The notes: generated by a model not told the origin, from the letters alone. Positions 1-9,046 are shown, numbered from the stretch's first letter. The stretch: DNA of 64,000 nucleotides from JB111 sp049856175 (GCF_049856175.1 NZ_JBNDNA010000008.1:123546-187545), one strand, 5' to 3'. A program made the numbers and translations.

Positions 1-887
1 TCCCTCAGGCGGGACCCGCCGCGGCCGATGACGATGGCCTTCTGCGAGTCGCGCTCGACCACGACCGACGCGTGGACGGCGAGCACGGGCGGACGGTCGT
101 CGCCCTCGGCCCGCTCGCGCTCGACCATCTCGTCGACGACGACGGCGATCGAGTGCGGCAGCTCGTCGCGCACACCCTCGAGCGCGGCCTCCCGGACGAG
201 CTCGGCGATCGTCAGCTCGACCGCCTCGTCCCCGGTGGCGCCCTTGGGGTACAGCGGCGGGGACAGTGGCATGCGGGCGAGCAGCAGGTCCGCCAGGAGG
301 TCGACCTGGTCGCCGGCCACCGAGCTGACCGGCACGATCTCCGCGAAGTCGGCGAGCCCGCTCACCTCGAGCAGCTTCTCCGCCAGCGCCCCGCGCCCGA
401 CCCGGTCCGTCTTCGTCACGACGGCGACGAGGGCGCCACGCATGCCCTCGACCTCGGTGAGCAGGTGCCGGTCGCCGGGGCCGATCCGCTCGTCGGCCGG
501 CAGGCACAGCGCGACGACGTCGACGCCGGTGAGGGTCTCGCGCACGACGTCGTTGAGCCGCTCCCCCAGCAGCGTGCGGGGACGGTGCATGCCCGGGGTG
601 TCGACGAGGACGATCTGGCCGTCGCCGCGATGGACGATGCCCCGCACGGCACGCCGGGTGGTCTGCGGGCGGTCCGAGGTGATGGCGACCTTCTCGCCGA
701 CGAGCGCGTTCGTCAGGGTCGACTTGCCGGTGTTGGGCCGCCCCACCAGGGCGACGAAGCCCGCGCGGTGGTCGTCGGGCCAGTCCTCGTCGACGAGGTG
801 GCCGAGGTCGAGGTCCGCCAGGGCGTTGGTGTCCTCGCCGAGCTCGGTGCCCGACCCCGGTTCGCCCGGGAACGGGACGTCCGTCAT
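1..887 (-). CDS. era: GTPase Era, 3' end cut by window edge
   Basis: Era is a GTP-binding protein that binds the 3' end of 16S rRNA and helps 30S subunit maturation. The visible 295 residues have an acidic N-terminal extension of about 40 residues, the G1 loop GRPNTGKS (residues 49-56), G3 DTPG (96-99), a G4 TKTD, and the start of the KH domain with its GRGG loop at the window edge. Only the last few tens of residues are missing. The ATG overlaps the TGA of the upstream CBS-domain gene (ATGA, 884-887), so the two are translationally coupled in the rsmE-phoH-ybeY-corC-era run. The identification is firm. Confidence 0.95.
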   Translation of the reverse strand, partial: MTDVPFPGEPGSGTELGEDTNALADLDLGHLVDEDWPDDHRAGFVALVGRPNTGKSTLTNALVGEKVAITSDRPQTTRRAVRGIVHRGDGQIVLVDTPGMHRPRTLLGERLNDVVRETLTGVDVVALCLPADERIGPGDRHLLTEVEGMRGALVAVVTKTDRVGRGALAEKLLEVSGLADFAEIVPVSSVAGDQVDLLADLLLARMPLSPPLYPKGATGDEAVELTIAELVREAALEGVRDELPHSIAVVVDEMVERERAEGDDRPPVLAVHASVVVERDSQKAIVIGRGGSRLR

Positions 888-2224
888 CGCTCCTCCTCCT
901 CGTCGGGGTCGGACCGGCGCGCGAGGATCGTCGAGACGCGGCGCCGCCGGCCCTCCACGCGCTCGGCCTCCAGGTGCACGCCGTCGACGTCCACCGACGC
1001 ACCGGCCAGCGGTACCTTGCCCAGCACCTTGGCGAGCAGCCCGCCCGCGGTGTCGATGTCGTCGTCGTCGAGCTCGAGGTCGAACAGCTCGCCGAGGTCG
1101 CTGACCGGGGTGCGGGCCGGGACGCGCCAGCGACCGTCGCCCAGGTCCTCGACCACGGTCTCGGCGCGGTCGTGCTCGTCGACCATCTCGCCGACGAGCT
1201 CCTCGAGCAGGTCCTCGATGGTGACGAGGCCGGCGATGCCGCCGTACTCGTCGACGACCATCGCGATGTGCACGGCCTGGGTCTGCATCTCGCGCAGCAT
1301 GTCGTCCACGAGCTTGGTCTCGGGCACGAAGAACGGCTCGCGCATGACGTCGGCGCACAGGACGTGCTCGGTGTCGGTGCGGCGGTGCACCCGCCGCATG
1401 ACGTCCTTGAGGTAGAGGATGCCGCGCAGGTCGTCGAGGGAGTCGCCGTGCACGGGCACGCGCGAGAACCCGGACCGGGTGAAGAGGTTGAGGGCCTTGG
1501 TCAGCGGCTGGTCGCCCTCGATGGAGACCATGTCGGTGCGCGGGACCATGACCTCGCGGACGTAGGTGCGGCCGAGCTGGAACACGGACTCCAGCAGCTC
1601 GCGGTCCTTCTCCTCGAGCCGCTCGGCGTCGTTGACCCGGTCGACGAGCTGCTGGAGCTCGTCGGCGGACTCCTGCGCGAGATCCTCCTCGGAGCGCTCG
1701 CGCTCCGGGGCGAACGCGCGGCCGAGGCGACCGAACGCACCGGCGACGGCGGTCACGGCCGCCACCAGGACGGAGAGCCGCGCCAGGGTGCGCCCCGGGT
1801 GACGGCGGCCGAGGCGCCGCGGGCCGATCCCGGCCACGACGACGACCACCACCGCGCACGCGCCGACCGCGGCGAGCACGACGAGACCCCAGGGTTCGAT
1901 CACCGTCGTGGCGGCGACCGTCAGCAGGACCGCGGTGGTCATCTCGACGAGCACGCGGACGAACATCAGGCCCGCGAGCCCGGTCTCGCGGCGCTCGACG
2001 AGGCCGGCGACGCGTGCCGCCGCGGGGTGGTCGTCGTGCTCGAGCTCCGAGACGCTCGACCGGCTGATGCGCGTCAGTGCCGCCTCCGCGGCAGAGAACA
2101 GCGCGGCGACGACGAGCAGGAGGGCCGCGGCTCCGAGCACGACGACCAGCGGTGCGTCGGACGCGGTCGCGGCCCCGGACGGGGCGGTGGCGAGCAGGGA
2201 GCCGCCGGTATGCGGAGGGGTCAT
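884..2224 (-). CDS. CNNM/CorC-type hemolysin-family membrane protein with CBS pair
   Basis: This 446-residue protein has an N-terminal DUF21/CNNM membrane part with hydrophobic segments near residues 23-47, 87-107, 112-133 and 150-165. Two CBS domains follow (about 223-280 and 288-345), then a CorC/HlyC transporter-associated domain to about residue 425 and an acidic tail. Families of this design are linked to Mg2+/Co2+ efflux or homeostasis; the older name hemolysin is historical. Its position between ybeY and era is the usual actinobacterial order. The start overlaps the region just upstream of the ybeY stop, and the stop overlaps the era start. The transported ion cannot be read from the sequence. 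Confidence 0.9.
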   Translation of the reverse strand: MTPPHTGGSLLATAPSGAATASDAPLVVVLGAAALLLVVAALFSAAEAALTRISRSSVSELEHDDHPAAARVAGLVERRETGLAGLMFVRVLVEMTTAVLLTVAATTVIEPWGLVVLAAVGACAVVVVVVAGIGPRRLGRRHPGRTLARLSVLVAAVTAVAGAFGRLGRAFAPERERSEEDLAQESADELQQLVDRVNDAERLEEKDRELLESVFQLGRTYVREVMVPRTDMVSIEGDQPLTKALNLFTRSGFSRVPVHGDSLDDLRGILYLKDVMRRVHRRTDTEHVLCADVMREPFFVPETKLVDDMLREMQTQAVHIAMVVDEYGGIAGLVTIEDLLEELVGEMVDEHDRAETVVEDLGDGRWRVPARTPVSDLGELFDLELDDDDIDTAGGLLAKVLGKVPLAGASVDVDGVHLEAERVEGRRRRVSTILARRSDPDEEEER

Positions 2225-2231
2225 GGCCGGG

Positions 2232-2684
2232 TCACCGCCCGGCCAGGAACGTCAGCAGGAGCCGACGCTGGAGGTCGAACATCTCCTTCTCCTCCTCCGG
2301 CTCGGCGTGGTCGTAGCCGAGCAGGTGAAGGATGCCGTGGACCGTGAGGAGGCCGAGCTCCTCGGCCGTCGAGTGTCCGGCCGTGCGGGCCTGGGCGGCC
2401 GCGACGCTCGGGCAGAGCACGACGTCGCCGAGCGTGCCCTCGACGGGAGGTTCGCCGTCGGCGCCGGGACGCAGCTCGTCCATGGGGAAGGACAGGACGT
2501 CGGTCGGTCCGGGCTCGTCCATCCAGCGCACGTGGAGGTCGGTCATGACGTCCTCGTCGACGAGCATGATCGACAGCTCGGCCTGCGGGTGCACGCGCAT
2601 CTCCTCGAGCACGTAGCGGGCGAGCGCGGCGAGCTCCTCGGCGTCGGCACCGCTGCCGGACTCGTCGTTGACCTCGATGCTCAC
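2232..2684 (-). CDS. ybeY: endoribonuclease YbeY
   Basis: YbeY is a zinc-dependent endoribonuclease involved in 16S rRNA 3' maturation and ribosome quality control. The 150-residue protein carries the zinc site HGILHLLGYDH, with His116, His120 and His126. The GTG start at 2684 overlaps the phoH stop (GTGA), which decides the start over longer readings of the same frame. It sits in the conserved phoH-ybeY-corC-era order, so all four genes probably share a transcript. Confidence 0.95.
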   Translation of the reverse strand: MSIEVNDESGSGADAEELAALARYVLEEMRVHPQAELSIMLVDEDVMTDLHVRWMDEPGPTDVLSFPMDELRPGADGEPPVEGTLGDVVLCPSVAAAQARTAGHSTAEELGLLTVHGILHLLGYDHAEPEEEKEMFDLQRRLLLTFLAGR

Positions 2685-3835
2685 TGCTCGACTCCTCGGC
2701 GTCGGACGGGACGAGTGGTGCCGGCTCGCCCGCCGGCACCGCGGGTGGACCGGGCGGCCGCACGCCGCTCGCGCTCGCCGTCGGCCTCGGCCTGGGCGTC
2801 CCAGCGCTCGTAGGCGTCGATGATGTCGCTGACCAGGCGGTGCCGCACGACGTCGCGGGAGGTGAGGTGGCACATCGCGATGTCGTCGACCCCGGTCAGG
2901 ATCTCCTGGACGACCTTCAGACCGGAACGGGTGCCCGAGGGCAGGTCGATCTGGGAGACGTCCCCGGTGACGACGATCCGCGAGCCGAAGCCGAGCCGGG
3001 TGAGGAACATCTTGATCTGCTCGGGCGTCGTGTTCTGCGCCTCGTCCAGGACGATGAAGGCGTCGTTGAGGGTGCGACCGCGCATGTAGGCCAGCGGGGC
3101 GACCTCGATGGTGCCCGCGGCCATGAGACCCGGCATGGAGTCGGGCTCGAGCATGTCGTGCAACGCGTCGTACAGCGGCCGCAGGTAGGGATCGATCTTG
3201 TCGGTGAGCGTGCCCGGGAGGTAGCCCAGCCGCTCGCCCGCCTCGACCGCGGGGCGCGTGAGGATGATCCGGGTGACCTCCTTGCGCTGCAGCGCGAGCA
3301 CGGCCTTGGCCATGGCGAGGTAGGTCTTGCCGGTACCGGCCGGCCCGATGCCGAAGGTGACCGTGTGGGCGTCGATCGCGTCGACGTAAGCCTTCTGCCC
3401 CAGCGTCTTGGGCCGGATGGTGCGGCCGCGCGAGGAGAGGATGTCGGCGGTGAGCACGTCGGCGGGCCGGGTGTCCCCGGCGGTGAGGATCGCGGTGGCC
3501 CGGTCGACGGCGTCGGCCGTCAACGGCTGCCCGGCCGACGCGATGTCGACGAGCTCCGCGAGCAGCCGCTCGGTCAGGGAGACGTCGCCGTCCGGTCCGG
3601 TCATCGTCACCACGTTGCCGCGCACGTGGATGGCCACCTGGGGAAAGCCTCGCTCGACGGCGCGCAGCACCTCGTCGTTCGCGCCCAGCAGGAGCATGGG
3701 GGGCAGGTGGTCGGGGATCGTCAGGTGCCGGGTGTCGTCGCCCGGCGCGGGGCTTCCGTGGTCGGTGGTGCGGTTCATGGGTCGGGGACGGTGCCCTCGA
3801 GACTCCTGGGGGTCGGCGGGTGCGGACTCGGCCAT
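2681..3835 (-). CDS. phoH: PhoH-family ATPase
   Basis: This is a PhoH-like P-loop ATPase of about 384 residues. It has Walker A GPAGTGKT (about 164-171) and Walker B VLDEAQ (about 262-267), followed by the typical TGDxSQ-like switch region and a basic C-terminal tail. PhoH-family proteins are associated with RNA metabolism and often neighbour ybeY, as here. The start is uncertain. ATG at 3835 follows the rsmE stop by 17 nt, and ATG at 3778 gives 365 residues; neither has a strong Shine-Dalgarno sequence. I chose the first because of its closeness to rsmE. Confidence 0.9.
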   Translation of the reverse strand: MAESAPADPQESRGHRPRPMNRTTDHGSPAPGDDTRHLTIPDHLPPMLLLGANDEVLRAVERGFPQVAIHVRGNVVTMTGPDGDVSLTERLLAELVDIASAGQPLTADAVDRATAILTAGDTRPADVLTADILSSRGRTIRPKTLGQKAYVDAIDAHTVTFGIGPAGTGKTYLAMAKAVLALQRKEVTRIILTRPAVEAGERLGYLPGTLTDKIDPYLRPLYDALHDMLEPDSMPGLMAAGTIEVAPLAYMRGRTLNDAFIVLDEAQNTTPEQIKMFLTRLGFGSRIVVTGDVSQIDLPSGTRSGLKVVQEILTGVDDIAMCHLTSRDVVRHRLVSDIIDAYERWDAQAEADGERERRAAARSTRGAGGRAGTTRPVRRRGVEQ

Positions 3836-3852
3836 CGTAGCGAGACCGGCGC

Positions 3853-4782
3853 TCACCAGCGGCCGAGGGCGGCGCCGAGCGCCGCGAGGGCCGCGGGCCC
3901 GGCGCTGGAGGTGCGCAGGACGTGCGGACCGAGCCTGACCGGGACCGCGCCGGCGGCCACGAGGGCGTCGAGCTCGGCGTCGGAGATCCCGCCCTCCGGC
4001 CCGACGACGCACCACACCTCGCCGGGCGCGGCCGCCGCGTGCTGGACGGGGACCTCCGGGGCGGCGGGACCGGGCGCGACCGCCGCGGGCCGGACGGGGA
4101 CCTCCGGGGCGGCGGGACCGGGCGCGACCGCGCCGGCTGCGAGGAGCGCGGCGAGCCGCTCGGTGGCGGACTCGTGCAGGACGAGGACGGTGGCTCCGGA
4201 TCCGGCGGCGCCGGGCGCGCCCGCCCCGTGCCCTGCGGTCCCCCCGGGCCCCGAGGCCTCCGCGGCCCCCGCCCCGGTGGCCCGCGCGACGGCGTCGGCG
4301 AGGCTCGCGGTGGTGACGACGGCGTCGACGGCGGGGACGCGGGCCCGCCGCGACTGCTTCGCCGCGCCCTCGGCGACCGAGGTCCACCGCGCACGGCCCT
4401 TGTCGGCCTTCGCGTCCCACCGGGACACGCATCGCTCGGCCTGCCAGGGCACGACCCGGTCGACGCCGAGCTCGGTGGCGGACTCGACGGCCTGCTCGTC
4501 CCGCCCGCCCTTGCCGAGGGCCTGGACGAGGACGAGCCGCGGCGTCGGGGCCGGCTCGTCGACCACGGTGGTGACCGAGACGGTGAGGCGGTCCTTCGCG
4601 GCGTCGGTGACGGCGCCGGTCACGCGGCGGCCCCGCCCGTCGACGACGTCGACCTCCTCGCCGCTGCGGATGCGCCGCACGCTCGCCGCGTGGTGCGCCT
4701 CCGGGCCGCGGACGTGCGCCACGCCGCCGGCACGCACGTCGGCGAGCTCGGCGGGCTCGGCGAGGAACACGGGCCGCGTCAT
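3853..4782 (-). CDS. rsmE: 16S rRNA (uracil1498-N3)-methyltransferase RsmE
   Basis: RsmE methylates N3 of U1498 in 16S rRNA using SAM. The 309-residue protein has the N-terminal PUA-like barrel and a C-terminal SPOUT fold with the motif VGPEGGISDAEL and a terminal LGPHVLRTSSAG, both diagnostic for RsmE. The length is above the usual 240-250 because of an Ala/Gly/Pro-rich insertion that includes a 48-bp tandem duplication (4044-4131, 16 residues per unit). The insertion lies just before the SAM-binding knot, probably as an exposed loop. The start is an ATG 16 nt after the dnaJ stop. Confidence 0.93.
   Translation of the reverse strand: MTRPVFLAEPAELADVRAGGVAHVRGPEAHHAASVRRIRSGEEVDVVDGRGRRVTGAVTDAAKDRLTVSVTTVVDEPAPTPRLVLVQALGKGGRDEQAVESATELGVDRVVPWQAERCVSRWDAKADKGRARWTSVAEGAAKQSRRARVPAVDAVVTTASLADAVARATGAGAAEASGPGGTAGHGAGAPGAAGSGATVLVLHESATERLAALLAAGAVAPGPAAPEVPVRPAAVAPGPAAPEVPVQHAAAAPGEVWCVVGPEGGISDAELDALVAAGAVPVRLGPHVLRTSSAGPAALAALGAALGRW
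4044..4131. repeat. 48-bp direct repeat inside rsmE
   Basis: Nearly identical units start at 4044 and 4092. They keep the reading frame and add a Pro/Ala-rich 16-residue unit to RsmE. Confidence 0.85.
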
Positions 4783-4798
4783 GGGCGTCGCGGGCGGG

Positions 4799-5932
4799 TC
4801 AGCGGCCGACGAAGCGCTCGCGCAGGCGCGAGAACATCGAGCTGTCGGCGCTGGTGAGGCGGGCCTCCGGACGCTCCTCGCCCCGCGCGCTGGCGAGGTT
4901 GCTGAGCAGCTCGCGCTGCTCGTCGTCGAGCTTGGTCGGGACCGTGACCTCGACGTCGACGTGGAGGTCGCCGCGGCGTCCGCGGGCGCGCAGCCGGCCG
5001 ACGCCCAGTCCCTCGAGCGTGATGCGCTCACCGGGCTGGGTGCCCGGCACTACGTCGATGTCCCGCGGCCCGTCGAGCGTCTCGATCGAGGCGAGGGTGC
5101 CCAGCGCGGCGGCGGTCATCGGGATGGTCAGGGTGCACAGCAGGTCGTCCCCGTGCCGCTGGAACACGGGGTGCGGACGCTCGCGCATCTCGACGAACAG
5201 GTCGCCGGGAGGACCGCCCGCGGGACCGACCTCGCCCTCGCCCTGCAGGCGCAGCTGCGTGCCGGTGCTCACGCCCGCCGGCACCTCGACCGAGATCGTG
5301 CGGTGCGAACGGACGCGGCCCTCGCCGGCGCACTCCTGGCACGGCTCGGGGATGACGGTGCCGTGCCCGGAGCAGGCCGGGCACACCGACGTCGCCATCA
5401 TCTGGCCGAGGAACGAGCGGGTGACGCGCTGGACGGAACCCTGCCCGCCGCACGTGGTGCACGTGGTCGGGGAGGTGCCGGGCCGGCAGCAGGTGCCGTT
5501 GCAGGTCCCGCAGACGATGGCGGTCTGGACGGGGATCTCCTCGGTCGAGCCGAACACGGCGTCGACGAGGTCGATGTCGAGCACGATCTGGGAGTCGCGT
5601 CCGCGGCGGGCGCGCGGGACGGGACCACGCATCCCTCCCCCGGCGGCGCCGCCGAAGAACTGGGAGAAGATGTCGGCGAAGTCGCCGAACCCGGCCGCAC
5701 CGGCCCCGGCACCACCGCCCCGCAGCGCGTCCTCGCCCCCGGCGTCGTACATGCGCCGCTTGTCCTGGTCACGCAGCACGTCGTAGGCGCGCTGCACGTC
5801 CTTGAACTGGTCACCCGCCTCCGGCCCGGCGACGTCCGGGTGCAGCTGGCGGGCGCGCTTGCGGTAGGCACGCTTGATCTCGTCGGGGCTCGCGTCACGG
5901 CTCACGCCGAGGATCGAGTAGTAGTCGCTCAC
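4799..5932 (-). CDS. dnaJ: chaperone protein DnaJ
   Basis: This is a type I DnaJ (Hsp40) of 377 residues that stimulates the DnaK ATPase. The J domain begins at the N terminus with HPD at residues 31-33. It is followed by a Gly-rich stretch, four cysteine zinc-binding motifs (CGTCNG, CTTCGG, CPACSG, CQECAG) and the C-terminal substrate-binding domains. I chose the GTG at 5932 over a TTG three codons upstream because homologues start at this Ser-Asp-Tyr-Tyr. It follows hrcA by 93 bp, the usual hrcA-dnaJ (dnaJ2) arrangement, so it is probably under HrcA/CIRCE control. Confidence 0.93.
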   Translation of the reverse strand: MSDYYSILGVSRDASPDEIKRAYRKRARQLHPDVAGPEAGDQFKDVQRAYDVLRDQDKRRMYDAGGEDALRGGGAGAGAAGFGDFADIFSQFFGGAAGGGMRGPVPRARRGRDSQIVLDIDLVDAVFGSTEEIPVQTAIVCGTCNGTCCRPGTSPTTCTTCGGQGSVQRVTRSFLGQMMATSVCPACSGHGTVIPEPCQECAGEGRVRSHRTISVEVPAGVSTGTQLRLQGEGEVGPAGGPPGDLFVEMRERPHPVFQRHGDDLLCTLTIPMTAAALGTLASIETLDGPRDIDVVPGTQPGERITLEGLGVGRLRARGRRGDLHVDVEVTVPTKLDDEQRELLSNLASARGEERPEARLTSADSSMFSRLRERFVGR

Positions 5933-6025
5933 AGGTCGCAATCTGTCGCAGTGGTTCGGTTCGGTGCTGGGTGCGGCGGGCCGGGTGCCGCGGCGTGCGG
6001 CCCGGCGCCGGTCGGTGGCCCGGGT

Positions 6026-7042
6026 CTACCCGCCGAGGAAGCGGGAGAGGTAGCGGGCGACGGCGCGGACCGCCGCCATCGTGCCCGGATAGTCCATGCG
6101 CGTGGGGCCGAGCACGCCGACCCGCGCGACGACCTCGCCGGAGGCACCGTACGCCCCCGCGACGATCGACGCCTCCGTCAGCGAGTCGTGGTGGTTCTCC
6201 GAGCCGATGCGCACGGTGAGCCGGTCCGCCTCCATCTCGGCGAACAGGCGCAGCAGCACGACCTGCTCCTCGAGCGCCTCGAGGACGGGGCCGATGGTGC
6301 GGCTGAAGTCTGTGCCGGCGCGCGCGAGGTTCGCGGTACCGCCCAGCACGATGCGCTCCTCGGAGTCCTCGGCCAGCACGCGGCTGAGCTCGGAGGCGAC
6401 GACGTCGAGCAGCGGGCGCCGGCTCGGCTCGAGCAGCTCGGCGAGGTCGACGAGCGCGGGGCCGATGTCCCGGGCGGGCAGGCCGGCGCACACGAGGTTG
6501 AGCCGGGCACCGAGCTCGGCGATGTCCACGAGGTCCGACTCGGACGGGATCTCGACGGTGCGCTGCTCGACCCGGCCCGCCGCGGTGATGATGACGATGA
6601 GCAGCCGGCGCTCGTCGAGCGGGACGAGCTCGAGGTGGCGCAGCGAGGTGCGGCTGAGCGACGGGTACTGGACGACGGCGACGTTGTTGGTCAGCTGCGC
6701 GAGCAGGCGCACCGTGCGCTCGACCACGTCGTCGAGATCGACAGAGCGGCCGAGGAGTGTCTCGATGGCCGTACGCTCGGCCCCGGACAGCGGCTTGAGG
6801 GTGGCGATCTCGTCGACGAAGGCGCGGTACCCCTTCTCCGTGGGCACTCGGCCCGCGGACGTGTGGGGCTGTGCGATGTGGCCGGACTCCTCGAGGGCGG
6901 CCATGTCGTTGCGGATCGTGGCCGGCGAGACGTCGAGGTGGTGGCGCTCGACGAGCGCGCGCGAGGCCACGGGCTCCGAGGTGCGCACGAAGTCGCTGAC
7001 GATGGCCTGGAGCACGCGCAGGCGGCGGTCCTCGGTCGACAT
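6026..7042 (-). CDS. hrcA: heat-inducible transcription repressor HrcA
   Basis: HrcA represses class I heat-shock operons by binding CIRCE. The 338-residue protein has an N-terminal winged helix (about residues 1-75, with the conserved SPATIRNDMAALEESG recognition region) and the GAF-like HrcA domain. The ATG at 7042 is preceded by a strong GAGGAGGTG ribosome binding site. A CIRCE element lies 118 nt upstream, so the hrcA-dnaJ unit should be autoregulated. Confidence 0.95.
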   Translation of the reverse strand: MSTEDRRLRVLQAIVSDFVRTSEPVASRALVERHHLDVSPATIRNDMAALEESGHIAQPHTSAGRVPTEKGYRAFVDEIATLKPLSGAERTAIETLLGRSVDLDDVVERTVRLLAQLTNNVAVVQYPSLSRTSLRHLELVPLDERRLLIVIITAAGRVEQRTVEIPSESDLVDIAELGARLNLVCAGLPARDIGPALVDLAELLEPSRRPLLDVVASELSRVLAEDSEERIVLGGTANLARAGTDFSRTIGPVLEALEEQVVLLRLFAEMEADRLTVRIGSENHHDSLTEASIVAGAYGASGEVVARVGVLGPTRMDYPGTMAAVRAVARYLSRFLGG

Positions 7043-7159
7043 GGCACCTCCTCGATCGACGTCCTCCCGGTCGGGCCGCCGACCGGCGCCCGCTCGGGTC
7101 GCTGAGGGTCGCGGGCCCGGCTCGACGCGGCTGCCGGGGGCGCGCCCGGCACCGTCGAG

Positions 7160-7186
7160 GTAGCACTCGACACCTCTGAGTGCCAA
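7160..7186 (-). promoter_or_regulatory. CIRCE operator of hrcA-dnaJ
   Basis: The arms TAGCACTC (7161-7168) and GAGTGCCA (7178-7185) are separated by 9 nt, matching the CIRCE consensus TTAGCACTC-N9-GAGTGCTAA with one change in the outer part of each arm. A possible promoter overlaps it on the minus strand: TTGGCA (7181-7186), a 17-nt spacer and CTACCT (7158-7163). That placement would let HrcA block RNA polymerase directly. The rest of the 318-bp gap 7043-7360 shows nothing else I can support apart from the box at 7349. Confidence 0.92.
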
Positions 7187-7348
7187 TCGTACGCGGTGAG
7201 CGGCGGATGCCGCCGTGAACCGCACCACCGGGCTGGCGCCGCGGGGCGGGCTCCGCCACAGGTCCGCGGCGCGGCTCGTCCGGCACTCCCCCAGCGCGTG
7301 GCGACCCGCCCCGTGGGCGGGCTCCGCCGTCGGGCGGTGGTTGATACG

Positions 7349-7354
7349 TACCCT
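7349..7354 (+). promoter_or_regulatory. -10 box TACCCT, leaderless start of DUF3097 gene
   Basis: TACCCT lies 6 nt before the GTG at 7361. Transcription would start at or next to the start codon. No clear -35 element is visible. Confidence 0.5.
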
Positions 7355-7360
7355 CGGCCG

Positions 7361-8254
7361 GTGACCGACCGATACGGACCCGACGTCCTCGCCTCCCCCC
7401 GTCCCGACCCGCGCCGGCGACCCGTCACGCGAGACGTCCCCGCCGAGCGGGGCCTCGTGGTGGAGGACGTGGAGACCGGGTTCGTCGGGGCGATCACCCG
7501 GATCGAGAAGTCCGGCGGGATGCACCTCGTGACCCTCGAGGACCGTCTCGGCAGGCGCCGCTCGTTCACGCTCGGTCCGGGGTTCTGGATCGACGGCGCA
7601 CCGGTCCGTCTCGTACCGCCGCAGGTGTCGGCCGCTCAGGCACGGCCCGACGTCGCGCGCACGGCGGGCGGTCGCAACCTCACCGCGTCGGGCTCCCTCA
7701 AGGTCGAGGGCGGTCGCGCCCGGGTGGCGCGGGCGTCGCGGATCTGGGTGGAGGGCCGGCACGACGCCGAGCTCGTCGAGCGCGTGTGGGGCGACGACCT
7801 CCGGGTCGAGGGGGTGGTCGTCGAGCAGCTCGAGGGCGCCGATCACCTCGCGGACGTGCTCGCGGCGTTCCGGCCAGGACCGGCCCGACGGGCGGGCGTG
7901 CTGCTCGACCACCTCGTGGCGGGCTCGAAGGAGACGCGGATCGTCGACGACGCGCGCCGCCGGCTGGGCGGCGCCGCCCAGCACGTGCTCGTGCTCGGTC
8001 ACCCCTATGTCGACGTCTGGCAGGCGGTGCGGCCCGAGCGGGTGGGGCTCACGGAGTGGCCGCACGTGCCGCGCGGGACTGACATCAAGGTGGGCACGCT
8101 CAGGGCCCTGGGGTGGCCGCACGCCGACCAGGGCGACGTCGCGCGCGGCTGGCAGCGCATCCTCGGCTCGGTGCGGACCTACGCCGACCTCTCTCCCCAG
8201 CTGCTGGGGCGCGTGGAGGAGCTCATCGACTTCGTCACCGGGGTGCCGGAGTAG
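7361..8254 (+). CDS. DUF3097 family protein
   Basis: This 297-residue soluble protein matches the actinobacterial DUF3097 family in length and in features such as the VEGRHDAELVERVWG segment. That segment resembles a Toprim-like acidic motif, and the C-terminal part contains another acidic HPYVDVW strand. I infer a Toprim-like nucleic-acid function only weakly; the family has no firm role that I know of. The GTG start at 7361 has no Shine-Dalgarno but a TACCCT box 6 nt upstream. The gene is divergent from hrcA, and stands alone. Confidence 0.85.
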   Translation: MTDRYGPDVLASPRPDPRRRPVTRDVPAERGLVVEDVETGFVGAITRIEKSGGMHLVTLEDRLGRRRSFTLGPGFWIDGAPVRLVPPQVSAAQARPDVARTAGGRNLTASGSLKVEGGRARVARASRIWVEGRHDAELVERVWGDDLRVEGVVVEQLEGADHLADVLAAFRPGPARRAGVLLDHLVAGSKETRIVDDARRRLGGAAQHVLVLGHPYVDVWQAVRPERVGLTEWPHVPRGTDIKVGTLRALGWPHADQGDVARGWQRILGSVRTYADLSPQLLGRVEELIDFVTGVPE

Positions 8255-8332
8255 GTGACGCAGGACGGTCCTCGGCCGGCCGCGCGGCCCTCATCGCGCG
8301 GCGCTCCTCGTACACCGCGCAGCGCCCGGGCC

Positions 8333-9040
8333 TCAGTCCGGGCCCACGGGGCCGACGGATGACGTGTCGGCGCAGAGGACGCCCCGGTTGCCGTCCTGGT
8401 CGGCGATGACAGTCAGGGCGGGAGAGGATGCGTCGTCGACGACGGTCCCGCCGGCGGCGAGGGCCGCGGCGATCCGTTGCTCGACCACGTCGGGCGCGAC
8501 GTAGACCTCGAGGTGGAACCGCTGCTGCGCCTCGCCGTCGCCGAACCACAGGTTCGGCACCCGCCCGGTGGCGTCCCGGATCTCGTCGCCCGACGGCGTC
8601 CCGCGGCCCCGGTCCTCGGCGTTCCCGGTCAGCAGGGCGGTCCACACGGGCGCGACTGTGGCGGACCGGGTGGTGTCGAGACCGAGCTCGAGCTCCCCGA
8701 CGGCGGTGGGGTCGGCCGTGACGGCGTGGCCGCCGGCGATGTCGGTGATGCGCCGGGCCAGGTCGAGGTCCTTGTTCGTCACCCACTCGACGACGTGCTC
8801 CTCGCCGTCGTCGTCACGAAAGACGGCGTCGTCGCTCACCAGCTCCAGATCGACGTAGCCCCTGCCGATCGAGACGCGCGGGTGGTGGCCGACCGCGTCG
8901 CCCGCCTCACCGATCGCGGCCACGAACCGCACGGCGGTACCGAAGTCGTCGACCAGGTAGCGGGCGTGCAGCCCCTGGGCGAGCTTGCGCCACTGCGCGA
9001 GGTCGGCCGCGGCGATCTGCTCGCCCATGAGCATGTCCAT
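8333..9040 (-). CDS. pterin-4a-carbinolamine dehydratase-like / VOC two-domain protein
   Basis: The 235 residues form two parts. The N-terminal half (about 1-105) resembles 4a-hydroxytetrahydrobiopterin dehydratase: a GHHPRVSIGRGYV segment carries the His-His-Pro signature, although the usual later Thr-His is degenerate. The C-terminal half (about 125-230) looks like a glyoxalase/VOC domain, with RFHLEVYVAPDVV and IADQDGN strands. The enzyme activity is unknown. The start at 9040 is supported by a TACCGT box exactly 6 nt upstream, indicating a leaderless transcript. The stop is convergent with the DUF3097 gene, 78 bp away. Confidence 0.75.
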   Translation of the reverse strand: MDMLMGEQIAAADLAQWRKLAQGLHARYLVDDFGTAVRFVAAIGEAGDAVGHHPRVSIGRGYVDLELVSDDAVFRDDDGEEHVVEWVTNKDLDLARRITDIAGGHAVTADPTAVGELELGLDTTRSATVAPVWTALLTGNAEDRGRGTPSGDEIRDATGRVPNLWFGDGEAQQRFHLEVYVAPDVVEQRIAAALAAGGTVVDDASSPALTVIADQDGNRGVLCADTSSVGPVGPD

Positions 9041-9046
9041 GCGGGA

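Noticed and set aside
2840..7105. A 1421-codon open frame on the plus strand
   Set aside because: It runs antisense across phoH, rsmE, dnaJ and hrcA, has no family motif, and is explained by the scarcity of stop codons in high-GC DNA. The same applies to other long frames opposite real genes.
8321..8345. Terminator hairpin GCCCGG/CCGGGC between the DUF3097 and VOC genes
   Set aside because: The stem is only 6 bp with an 8-nt loop and no T-tract, and it overlaps the VOC-gene stop codon, so it is not distinguishable from chance in GC-rich sequence.
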